Source of the DNA: Pseudomonas iranensis
Lineage (GTDB): Bacteria; Pseudomonadota; Gammaproteobacteria; Pseudomonadales; Pseudomonadaceae
NCBI RefSeq assembly: GCF_014268585.2
Contig: NZ_CP077092.1
Location: forward strand, 3,286,001 to 3,350,000
DNA length: 64,000 bases
Direction of reading: 5' to 3'
In this document: positions 46,597 through 56,853 of the stretch, piece by piece
How the letters are laid out: each line of letters starts with the position of its first letter
How positions within the stretch are numbered: position 1 is the first letter of the stretch
Notes under the pieces: generated by a model
What the model saw: the letters and a program-made list of their open reading frames with translations, nothing else
Told to the model about the DNA's origin: nothing
Database searches by the model: none
Made by a program: the position numbers and the translations under genes

Positions 46597-46840
46597 GCCG
46601 CACTCCTGCTCGCAGTTCCGTGCTTTGAAGATAAGAGCGCGATGTTTCAGTTCGCCTACCGTGCTGAAGAGGCAGCAAACAGACCGTTCGGGGAATGCCC
46701 GATTGACTTTTACCGCCTCGAACGGCAGGTTGTCGGCCTTTCGCGGCAACCCCTGTCATTGAGTCACGCCGTTTTTTTGCGTTTCATTTCATGCATTTAT
46801 TGTTTTTGTTGAATCGTTTTTTATTTCAAGGCCGTTTCGT

Positions 46841-47779
46841 TTGAGTGATTTGTCGAGTACCCAACCTGCACCGTCCACCAGCAATCCGCTAACCGTTTAC
46901 CTGGCGCGACTGGCACCTTCCAGCCAGTTGACCATGCGCTATGTGCTGCAAGATGCCGCTGACCGCCTCGGTTTCGAGGACGTCGATATCGAAGAGATCC
47001 CGTGGCACGGTCTGCAACCGGAAGACGTGGTGGCGCTGGTCGCCGCTTTGCGTGCCGACGGTTATGCACCGAACACCTCTTCGCTGTACGTCAATGCCGT
47101 GCGCGGGGTGATGAACGAGGCGTGGCGCATGAGCCTGATCAGCCAGGATCACCTGTTGAAGATGCGTTCGGTCAAGGGCATAGCCGGCACACGGCTGTCC
47201 CAGGGGCGCAACCTCAAGCGCACGCTGATCCACGAACTGATGGAAGTCTGCGCTGCCGACCCGCGCCCGCAGGGCTTGCGTGATGCGGCGGTGATAGCGC
47301 TGCTGTACGGCACCGGCATGCGCAAGTCGGAATCGGTGGATCTGGATCTGAGTCAGGTCGACTTCAACGAACGCAGCCTGACCGTTACCGGCAAGGGCAA
47401 CAAACAGCTGATCAAGTACGCGCCGGCCTGGGCCTTTGCCAAGCTCGACGCCTGGCTGGAACTGCGTCGTTCACAGCTCAAGGAAGGCGAGAGCGACGAT
47501 GCATTCCTGTTCAATCGCATACGCCGGGGCAGCCACATCACCCGCGAGCGCATCACCAAACACGCGATTTACTACATCGCCCGCCAGCGCGGTACGCAGG
47601 TCGGGGTGAAAATCATGCCCCACGATTTTCGGCGTTCATTCATCACCCGGGTGATCGAAGAGCACGACCTGTCGATCGCGCAGAAACTCGCGCATCACAG
47701 CAATATCCAGACAACCGCCAACTACGATGTGCGCGATGACAACGAGCGGCGGCGGGCGGTGGATCGCTTCGATTTGTGA
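46841..47779 (+). CDS. Tyrosine recombinase / integrase, stand-alone
   Basis: A 312-residue site-specific recombinase. A SAM-like N-terminal core-binding domain spans about 15-115. The catalytic domain has Arg in YGTGMRKSE, Lys in VTGKGNK, HDFRRS, LAHHSN and the nucleophile Tyr in TTANYDVRD. Translation starts at TTG (46841) after CAAGG. No phage, transposon or cassette genes are near it, and base composition is like its neighbours, so it is probably a fixed chromosomal XerC-like gene or a lone remnant. Its target site is unknown. Confidence 0.88.
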   Translation: MSDLSSTQPAPSTSNPLTVYLARLAPSSQLTMRYVLQDAADRLGFEDVDIEEIPWHGLQPEDVVALVAALRADGYAPNTSSLYVNAVRGVMNEAWRMSLISQDHLLKMRSVKGIAGTRLSQGRNLKRTLIHELMEVCAADPRPQGLRDAAVIALLYGTGMRKSESVDLDLSQVDFNERSLTVTGKGNKQLIKYAPAWAFAKLDAWLELRRSQLKEGESDDAFLFNRIRRGSHITRERITKHAIYYIARQRGTQVGVKIMPHDFRRSFITRVIEEHDLSIAQKLAHHSNIQTTANYDVRDDNERRRAVDRFDL

Positions 47780-47784
47780 CGCGT

Positions 47785-48336
47785 TTAGCCCGATGAAGGG
47801 CAATTGCGCGCGGCCGTCGCAGCCTGAGTGATTTGTGCAGCAAGCCGTTTGACGTTGTTCTGTTGCGCAGTCACCAGCTCTTCGATGCTTGGCCCTGAAG
47901 GCGTCTGCAACACCGAGCGACAGGTCAGTAGCGCCGCGTCCGCCGCACCCAGCGGGCGCACTCGCCATTTCACGTCGATCAAGGCGTACTGGCCGGGAAT
48001 CGAATCGAAGCGCTGCACGTCGATACGGACCGAGGCGCGCTGCTGGCCGACACCGCTGCTCAATTGATCGATCAGCGCGCCGCGCAACTCATCGGCAAGA
48101 GTGGCGCTCCACCAATCGGTTTCCAGAATCGCCACGCCGCTGTTGCCCTGGCGAATCACAATCTGCGCGCGATCGACCTGTGGCGGCACGCTGATGCTTT
48201 CGATGGCAATGTCGGCGCCGTTGCGGCTGGCACCCGGTTGCGCCGGGGTCAGTGTGTGAAAGCTGATCGGGTCGCTACGGCACGCAGTCAGCAGCAAGAA
48301 GGCAGCGAGCACGGTGATCTTCAACGGTAAAGCCAT
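47785..48336 (-). CDS. pqiC: PqiC-type outer-membrane lipoprotein (ABC_trans_aux)
   Basis: A 183-residue lipoprotein; the lipobox LLTAC gives a lipidated Cys near residue 19. The body matches the PqiC/YmbA family (RSDPISFHTLTPA opening, then IAIESISVPPQVDRAQIVIR and WSATLADELRGALIDQLS). PqiC sits at the outer membrane and docks the MCE tunnel PqiB for lipid transport. The ATG at 48336 has AGGAG in front and lies 18 bp after the pqiB stop. Confidence 0.9.
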   Translation of the reverse strand: MALPLKITVLAAFLLLTACRSDPISFHTLTPAQPGASRNGADIAIESISVPPQVDRAQIVIRQGNSGVAILETDWWSATLADELRGALIDQLSSGVGQQRASVRIDVQRFDSIPGQYALIDVKWRVRPLGAADAALLTCRSVLQTPSGPSIEELVTAQQNNVKRLAAQITQAATAARNCPSSG

Positions 48337-48353
48337 GGATGCAGCTCCTGTGC

Positions 48354-50009
48354 TCAATTGCGTGGCGGTCCTTTGAGGTCCAGCGGCGCGGCGTTGTCGG
48401 GGCGTCCGCGAATCAGCGACTCAGGGTGGCGACCGAGGTAATCCGACAGCTCTCGCAACGAGCGCGACATGCGCCCGAGCTCGTCGAGGGTCTCGGTGAG
48501 TTGCTCACGTTGCGGTGAGTCCTCGGCGAGAGTCGAATTGGCCGACTGCAAGGTCTTGCTGACGTCGGCGAGGGTGCTCTGTACACCCGGCAGAGTCCTG
48601 GCGTTGAACTGCTTAAGGCCCTTGCGCAGCTCGACCAGATTGCCGTCGAGGTTGCTGGCGATGCGTTCAACCGGCAGCGCGTTGATCTTGTTCACCATCG
48701 CCTCGAGTTTTTCCTGCAATTGTTCGAGGCTGCCGGGAACGGTCGGAATGGTGACCGGCCGTGCCTTGGGGTCGAACGCGACTTTCGGCGCTTTGGGGTA
48801 GAAATCCAGCGAAATATACAACTGACCGGTGAGCAGGTTGCCATTGCGGGCCTGGGCGCGCAGGCCATTTTCAATGAACGTGCCGATCAGGCGCGCGCCG
48901 GTGGCCTCATCGTTTTCGTCGCCATGGTAGGTCTTGAGAATCTTCGCGTGGGCACGGCCGAGTCGCTGCGGATAAATGACAATGCCGACATTCACCGGAA
49001 AGGTGCGCTTGACCTCGTCGAAGTCGAGATTGACCGCCACCACCCGGCCGATTTCGATACCGAGAAACTCCACGGGCGCATCCACCTTGAGCCCGCGCAA
49101 GGCCTGATCAAACCGCAGCGCCAGGTATTGCGCCTTGCCGTCGGGCGGGGCGAGGGCGGCTGTCTGGTTGGCAAACAGCTCGAAACTCTTGTCGTCGCTG
49201 GCCGGCTTATCGTCGGGGCTGTAGTCCGGGGCGCGGAAAGCGATGCCGCCCACCAGCAGGGTCGACAGCGATTCGGTTTTCACCGCAAAGCCGTTGGCGC
49301 CGACATTGATGTCGATGCCACTGGCGTTCCAGAAGCGGGTGTTTTCGGTAACGTAGGCATCGTTGGGCGAATGCACGAACACTTCGATGTTGACGCCTTT
49401 GCCGTCCGGGTCCAGCGCGTAGGACACGACCTGGCCAACCGGAATCTTGCGGTAATAAACGGGGGAGCCGATGTCCAGCGAGCCAAGGTCCGCGGTGTGC
49501 AGCGTAAAGCGTTTGCCCGGTTCGCCGTAGGTGATCGGCGGCGGGTTCTCCAGACCTTTGAAGTTTTTTGAGCGGGTATTGGCCTGACCTATGTCGGCGC
49601 CGATGTAATCGCCCGACAGCAGCGTATCGATGCCCGAGACCCCGCCGGCGCCGATACGTGGACGCACCACCCAGAATTGCGAATCCTCGCGGGTGAAGGC
49701 TTCGGCCTGCTTGGCCAGTTTGATCGTGGCGTTGACGTGTCTATGGTCGTTGGCCAGTTCCACGTCGGAGACATGGCCGATGACTACGTTGCGGTACCGG
49801 ACTTCGGTCTTGTTTGCGGTCAGACCATCGCCGGTCTTGAAGGTAACGGTGATGACCGGGCCTTCCTGAAGGATGTTGTGAATCACCAGCGAAATCCCGA
49901 CCAGCACCGCCACAATCGGCACGATCCATACCAGTGAAATCGCGAAACGGCGGGTTTTGATCGGCGCCTGACCGGGTGCTCGCGGCTCATCGCTGGCTGA
50001 CGACTTCAT
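48354..50009 (-). CDS. pqiB: PqiB, MCE-domain intermembrane transport protein
   Basis: A 551-residue protein. An N-terminal anchor helix (about residues 24-45) is followed by three MCE domains, starting at GPVITVTFKTGDGL, KRFTLHTADLGSLDIGSPVYYR and YLALRFDQALRGLKVDAPVEFLG. A coiled-coil-rich C-terminus follows (about 440-530). PqiB hexamers form a tube bridging the inner and outer membranes for lipids. GAGGAGG precedes the ATG at 50009. The usual inner-membrane partner gene pqiA is not upstream here. Confidence 0.93.
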   Translation of the reverse strand: MKSSASDEPRAPGQAPIKTRRFAISLVWIVPIVAVLVGISLVIHNILQEGPVITVTFKTGDGLTANKTEVRYRNVVIGHVSDVELANDHRHVNATIKLAKQAEAFTREDSQFWVVRPRIGAGGVSGIDTLLSGDYIGADIGQANTRSKNFKGLENPPPITYGEPGKRFTLHTADLGSLDIGSPVYYRKIPVGQVVSYALDPDGKGVNIEVFVHSPNDAYVTENTRFWNASGIDINVGANGFAVKTESLSTLLVGGIAFRAPDYSPDDKPASDDKSFELFANQTAALAPPDGKAQYLALRFDQALRGLKVDAPVEFLGIEIGRVVAVNLDFDEVKRTFPVNVGIVIYPQRLGRAHAKILKTYHGDENDEATGARLIGTFIENGLRAQARNGNLLTGQLYISLDFYPKAPKVAFDPKARPVTIPTVPGSLEQLQEKLEAMVNKINALPVERIASNLDGNLVELRKGLKQFNARTLPGVQSTLADVSKTLQSANSTLAEDSPQREQLTETLDELGRMSRSLRELSDYLGRHPESLIRGRPDNAAPLDLKGPPRN

Positions 50010-50154
50010 CCATGTCCTCCTCAATTTATCGGGCCCTGAGCGTCGGGAACGCAAAAGCACTTCATCAATATAGAAGTGCTTGGCGATAGAGCAAATGTGT
50101 ATAGCTGGCCTAGGACGCGATTGCGGTGCAAGGAGTTGCCGAACACTGCGACCT

Positions 50155-50236
50155 GATCGTTCCCATGCTCTGCGTGGGAATGCAGCCCGGGACGCTCTGC
50201 GTCCCAAGATCGCAGCCTTCGGCAGCTCCTACAGGG
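50155..50236. repeat. Mixed REP repeats upstream of pqiB
   Basis: gatcgttcccatgctctgcg with gacgctctgcgtcc, then gatcgcagccttcggcagct; same arrangement as at 23405-23492. Confidence 0.7.
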
Positions 50237-50254
50237 GCCAGAATCTTGGCGGGC

Positions 50255-52827
<2,573 letters not shown>

Positions 52828-54186
52828 TCAGACGCTCAGCAGCAGGAACTCCCGCTCCCACGAGCTGATCACGCGCTTGAAGTTTTCGTGCTCGGCGCGT
52901 TTGACCGCGACGTAGCCGCGGACGAATTTGCTGCCCAGGTACTCCGCGACCTTCGGGCACTCTTCCATCTGCGTCAGGGCTTCTTCGATGGTGATCGGCA
53001 GGCGCAGATTGCGGCGCTCGTAGGCCCGGCCTTCGACCGCCGCGCTCGGCTCGATCTTCTCGACCATGCCGATGTAGCCGCACAGCAGGCTCGCGGCAAT
53101 CGCCAGATACGGGTTGGCGTCGGCGCCGGGCAAGCGGTTCTCCACGCGCATCGATTCAGGCCCCGAAGTCGGCACTCGCAGGCCGACCGTGCGGTTCTCT
53201 TCGCCCCATTCGACGTTGACCGGTGCCGAGGTGTCCGGCAGGAAGCGGCGGAACGAATTGACGTTCGGTGCGAACATCGGCAGGACTTTCGGGATGTACT
53301 TTTGGAGGCCACCGATGTGATGACGGAACAGCTCGCTCATGTTGCCCTCGGCGTCGGCAAAGATCGGCTGGCCCGTCGCGATCTCGACCACGCTCTGGTG
53401 CAGGTGCATGGCGCTGCCAGGCTCGTCGCCGATCGGCTTGGCCATGAACGTCGCGGTGACGTTGTGCTTGAGCGCCGCCTCGCGCAGGGTGCGCTTGAAC
53501 ACGGTGATCTGGTCGGCCAGATCCAGCGCATCGCCATGACGGAAGTTGATTTCCATCTGCGCCGGGCCGTCTTCGTGGATCAACGTGTCGAGATCCAGGC
53601 CTTGCAGTTCGCACCAGTCGTAGACGTCTTCGAACAGCGGATCGAATTCGTTGGCGGCATCGATCGAGAATGACTGTCGACCGCTTTCCGCACGACCCGA
53701 ACGACCCAGTGGTGCCTTGAGCGGCAGGTCCGGGTCTTCACAGCGCTGGGTCAGGTAGAACTCCATTTCCGGCGCGACAATCGGCTTCCAGCCCTTGTCG
53801 GTGTAGAGCTGCAGGACTTTCTTCAGCACGTTGCGCGGCGACAGTTCGATCGGATTGCCAAACTTGTCGAAGGTGTCGTGGATGACGATGGCAGTCGGCT
53901 CGATCGCCCAAGGGATGACATACACGGCGTCGGAAACCGGCTTGCAGACCATGTCGATGTCGGCCGGGTCGAGCAGGTCGTAGTAGATGTCGTCGTCGAC
54001 AAAATCCCCGGTTACCGTTTGCAGCAGCACGCTCTCCGGCAGGCGCATGCCACGCTCATGCAGGAACTTGTTGGTCGGTGCAATCTTGCCGCGGGCGATG
54101 CCGGTCAGGTCGCTGACCACGCATTCGACTTCGGTAATCTTGTGATCTTTCAGCCAGGTGAACAGCTGATCGAAAGGGGCGTTCAT
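52828..54186 (-). CDS. puuA: Glutamine synthetase-family gamma-glutamylputrescine synthetase
   Basis: A 452-residue GlnA-like ligase. It has VSDLTGIARGKIAP near the N-terminus, APEMEFYL (metal Glu), GPAQMEINF, GSAMHLHQS (catalytic His region) and the NVEWGEENRTVGLRVP and RVENRLPGADANPYLAIAA segments. PuuA-type members attach glutamate to putrescine rather than making glutamine. Context with puuB and a polyamine-binding protein supports that role. The ATG at 54186 follows GAGGT; a longer reading to 54294 lacks a site. Confidence 0.9.
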   Translation of the reverse strand: MNAPFDQLFTWLKDHKITEVECVVSDLTGIARGKIAPTNKFLHERGMRLPESVLLQTVTGDFVDDDIYYDLLDPADIDMVCKPVSDAVYVIPWAIEPTAIVIHDTFDKFGNPIELSPRNVLKKVLQLYTDKGWKPIVAPEMEFYLTQRCEDPDLPLKAPLGRSGRAESGRQSFSIDAANEFDPLFEDVYDWCELQGLDLDTLIHEDGPAQMEINFRHGDALDLADQITVFKRTLREAALKHNVTATFMAKPIGDEPGSAMHLHQSVVEIATGQPIFADAEGNMSELFRHHIGGLQKYIPKVLPMFAPNVNSFRRFLPDTSAPVNVEWGEENRTVGLRVPTSGPESMRVENRLPGADANPYLAIAASLLCGYIGMVEKIEPSAAVEGRAYERRNLRLPITIEEALTQMEECPKVAEYLGSKFVRGYVAVKRAEHENFKRVISSWEREFLLLSV

Positions 54187-54348
54187 AAAGACCTCGTTAT
54201 TGGTTTTGTAGACGCCGGGGAGGGCGGGTTTCATCTTCCGCCCCTTCCCCTGTGGCGCGTTGGCGACTATCTTGGGCGCGGCTTGCGATTCCATCTATCC
54301 ACTTTCAGCAGCACCAAAGCGCACCAAAAGAGTGCGCAAGATCACCCC
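54187..54348. promoter_or_regulatory. Divergent control region, puuA / AraC regulator
   Basis: 162 bp between divergent start codons. It contains the direct agcaccaaagc / gcaccaaaag repeat (about 54309-54330), a candidate AraC half-site pair. Confidence 0.35.
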
Positions 54349-55245
54349 ATGACAACGTGCAATCGGCTTCAGGTACAAGCGTTCAATACCGCCGACGTGG
54401 CCGAGCAAATCCGCGCCACACCGGGCTGGGTCCAGCATTACCAGCAGATGTCGCCGGGACATTTCGCCGGGCAGATTCGCTATCTCGATCTGCAGGGCGT
54501 CGAGGTTTACGAAGAACAGATGAACACCCGTGTCGAGCAGAACTTCAGTGCGCCATCCGGGGCTCTGGCGTTCTGTTTCGATCGCAGCGACAACGCGCTG
54601 TACCTGCTCAACGAAGAGAGCCGCAACATCTGGATCACCCCGGAGAACTACCGGGAAATCGCCGTGGTATTCGGCCCTGATTTCGTCCGCGAGCACGGCC
54701 TGCAAGTGGCGAAACTCGAAGGGTTGTTCATGGCACCGCTGAACTGCGGACAGAACGCTTTGTTCAGTGGCTGGTTAAGCTCGATTCTCACGAAGTTGTC
54801 GCAAGCTGCTGATCAACTTGATAAATATCGCCTGACTCAACAGTTGCTTGAGGACTGTCTGTTCATCCTCGACAACGCTCACGCCAGCCTTGATCGCAGC
54901 GGATTGCAGCGGCGCAACAACGAACGCCAGATCATCAAAAGAGTAGGGGAGTGGGCGGCTGATTCGCCGGAAGACACGGTTAATCTGCTCGAACTTTCTC
55001 ACGTTGCCGGCGTGCCGCTGCGCCAGTTGCAACAGGCTTTCAAGGCCTACACCGGGATGACCCCGAGCCACTGGTTACGGCTGAGGCGGCTGAACAGTGC
55101 GCACCGTGAATTGCTCAAGCGCAGGCCCACGGAAACCACCGTTGCCGAAGTGGCGATGCGCTGGTCGTTCTGGCATCTGGGGCGGTTTTCCAGCAGTTAC
55201 CGCGCGCTGTTCAAGGAGCTGCCGAGCGAAACGCTCAAGCGCTGA
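54349..55245 (+). CDS. AraC-family regulator divergent from puuA
   Basis: A 298-residue regulator. The N-terminal half resembles the EutR/OruR-like sensor (RYLDLQGVEVYEEQMNTRVEQNFSAPSGALAFCF). The C-terminal HTH (about 185-295) reads LLELSHVAGVPLRQLQQAFKAYTGMTPSHWLRLRRLNSAHREL and TVAEVAMRWSFWHLGRFSSSYRALFKELPSETL. Divergence from the polyamine operon suggests that it regulates puuA-puuB (inference). Confidence 0.87.
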   Translation: MTTCNRLQVQAFNTADVAEQIRATPGWVQHYQQMSPGHFAGQIRYLDLQGVEVYEEQMNTRVEQNFSAPSGALAFCFDRSDNALYLLNEESRNIWITPENYREIAVVFGPDFVREHGLQVAKLEGLFMAPLNCGQNALFSGWLSSILTKLSQAADQLDKYRLTQQLLEDCLFILDNAHASLDRSGLQRRNNERQIIKRVGEWAADSPEDTVNLLELSHVAGVPLRQLQQAFKAYTGMTPSHWLRLRRLNSAHRELLKRRPTETTVAEVAMRWSFWHLGRFSSSYRALFKELPSETLKR

Positions 55246-55326
55246 GCAGAAAAAGGCTTTGTGTCCTTCGAGAAGTTAAATAGAATCAGTCTCATTTGAA
55301 TCTACCTTCGCGCAGGGTCTCTTGAG

Positions 55327-55836
55327 ATGTTTGAAGCCACGTCACCATCGGAGCAGAGCCTGCAGCAGTTGTATCGCGAGCACCGCGGCTGGCTGGAAAC
55401 CTGGCTGCGCCGGCGCATGGGCAATGCGTGGGATGCGGCGGACCTCAGTCAGGACACCTTTCTGCGCGTCCTGTGCAACGCGCCGCCACTGGCCGAGTTG
55501 CGCGAGCCGCGCGCGTATTTGCTCACCGTCGGCAAACGCCTGCTGAGCAATTTCTACACGCGGCGCCATCTGGAAAAAGCCTACCTCGACGCCTTGGCGC
55601 AATTGCCGGAAGCGTTCGCACCGTCGCCGGAACAGCGCTGGTTGCTGCTGGAAACCTTGCAGGCGCTGGATGAATTGCTCGATGGCTTGCCGCGTGCGGT
55701 GCGTCGGGCATTTCTTTGGAGCCAGCTCGAAGGCATCGGCTACCGCGAGATTGCCGAGCGCTTGCAGGTTTCCGAGCGCACGGTGAAACGCTACATGGCC
55801 CAGGCTTACGAGCATTGCCTGCTGGCGGAGCTGTGA
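55327..55836 (+). CDS. ECF sigma factor, FecI family
   Basis: A 169-residue iron-starvation-type sigma factor. Region 2 (about 10-75) has LYREHRGWLETWLRRRMGNAWDAADLSQDTFLRVL. Region 4 (about 110-160) has LPRAVRRAFLWSQLEGIGYREIAERLQVSERTVKRYMAQAY. It is expected to be held by the FecR-like protein, whose ATG overlaps its stop (TGATG), and to activate the TonB receptor gene when the siderophore is bound. A weak Fur-like AT-rich stretch lies upstream near 55281-55299. Confidence 0.93.
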   Translation: MFEATSPSEQSLQQLYREHRGWLETWLRRRMGNAWDAADLSQDTFLRVLCNAPPLAELREPRAYLLTVGKRLLSNFYTRRHLEKAYLDALAQLPEAFAPSPEQRWLLLETLQALDELLDGLPRAVRRAFLWSQLEGIGYREIAERLQVSERTVKRYMAQAYEHCLLAEL

Positions 55837-56786
55837 TGCGCGTTGCCCCCAGCGAGGAAACACGGGAAGTGGCACGGGCCGCAGCGCACTGGCTGGCACT
55901 GCTCGAGTCCGGTGGTGCCAGTGATGAAGATCACGCCCGATTGCAGCATTGGCGCGCCAGTGACAGTCGCCACGAAAACGCTTGGCAGAAAATCCAGCAG
56001 CTTCGCCAGCGTTTCGCAGGTTTGCCGCCGACACTGGCCATGGCCACGCTGGATCGGCCTGATCCGGCGCGGCGCGCTGCTCTCAAGCGTGCCTTGGGCG
56101 TGGCGGCGCTGGTGCCGGCGGTTTGGTTGATCAGTCGGGAGCTGCCGCTGGAGGTCTGGCGCGCCGATTTGCACACCAGCACTGGCGAGCGGCGCAAAGT
56201 GCAGTTGGCCCAGGATTCTTCATTGCAACTCAACACCGACAGCGCGGTGAATGTCGATCTGCCTGCACGTCAGCTGACAATCATTCGTGGCGAAATGGCG
56301 CTCAACGTGGCGGGCGATTCAGCCTTTATCGTCAACGCGCCTTATGGGCGGATGATCGTCAATCACAGCGACATCTCGGTGCGTCTCAATGCGCGCGATT
56401 GCCAGGTCTGCGTGTTGCGCGGTTCGGTGCAATTGCAGCCGCTGCACGGCCCGGCGCTGGTATTGCAGCAGGGCCAGCAAGTCAGCCTGCAAGCTTCGGG
56501 CGCGGGGGCGCTGACTGCATTCGATGCGTTGATGCCCGGTTGGCGCGACGGTGTGTTGATGGCGCAAAACCAGCCGCTGGGTGATTTCCTTCGCGAGCTG
56601 AGTCGCTACCGCTCGGGAGTGCTGCGCTGGGATCCGGCGCTGGAATCACTGCGCATCACCGGCAGTTTCCGTCTCGACGATACCGATCAGGTGCTGGCCC
56701 TGCTGGCAGCCAGTTTGCCCGTCGACGTGCACACGCGAACGCGATTTTGGGTGTCACTGGTACCGCGCGCAGAAAAAACTGGCTGA
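55836..56786 (+). CDS. FecR-like anti-sigma/sigma regulator
   Basis: A 316-residue protein. The cytoplasmic N-terminal part has HWLALLESGGASDEDHARLQHWRASDSRHENAWQKIQ (DUF4880). A transmembrane helix (about 90-108, ALGVAALVPAVWLIS) and the periplasmic FecR domain (from about 115, DLHTSTGERRKVQLAQDSSLQLNTDSAVNVD) follow. It relays receptor occupancy to the FecI-type sigma factor. It overlaps that gene by one base and precedes the receptor by 67 bp. Confidence 0.92.
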   Translation: MRVAPSEETREVARAAAHWLALLESGGASDEDHARLQHWRASDSRHENAWQKIQQLRQRFAGLPPTLAMATLDRPDPARRAALKRALGVAALVPAVWLISRELPLEVWRADLHTSTGERRKVQLAQDSSLQLNTDSAVNVDLPARQLTIIRGEMALNVAGDSAFIVNAPYGRMIVNHSDISVRLNARDCQVCVLRGSVQLQPLHGPALVLQQGQQVSLQASGAGALTAFDALMPGWRDGVLMAQNQPLGDFLRELSRYRSGVLRWDPALESLRITGSFRLDDTDQVLALLAASLPVDVHTRTRFWVSLVPRAEKTG

Positions 56787-56853
56787 AGCCTGTCCCTTTT
56801 TTTCGCCTCGCTGGTCATTCCAGGCAAGTGAACAAAATCGAGAGCTTCTTCCA

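Noticed and set aside
46841..47779. Integrase as evidence of a prophage
   Set aside because: The neighbours on both sides are ordinary chromosomal genes, and no phage structural, lysis or repressor gene is visible.
55281..55299. Fur box upstream of the ECF sigma gene
   Set aside because: The AT-rich stretch tagaatcagtctcatttga gives a poor match to the 19-bp consensus, so I mention it but do not call it.
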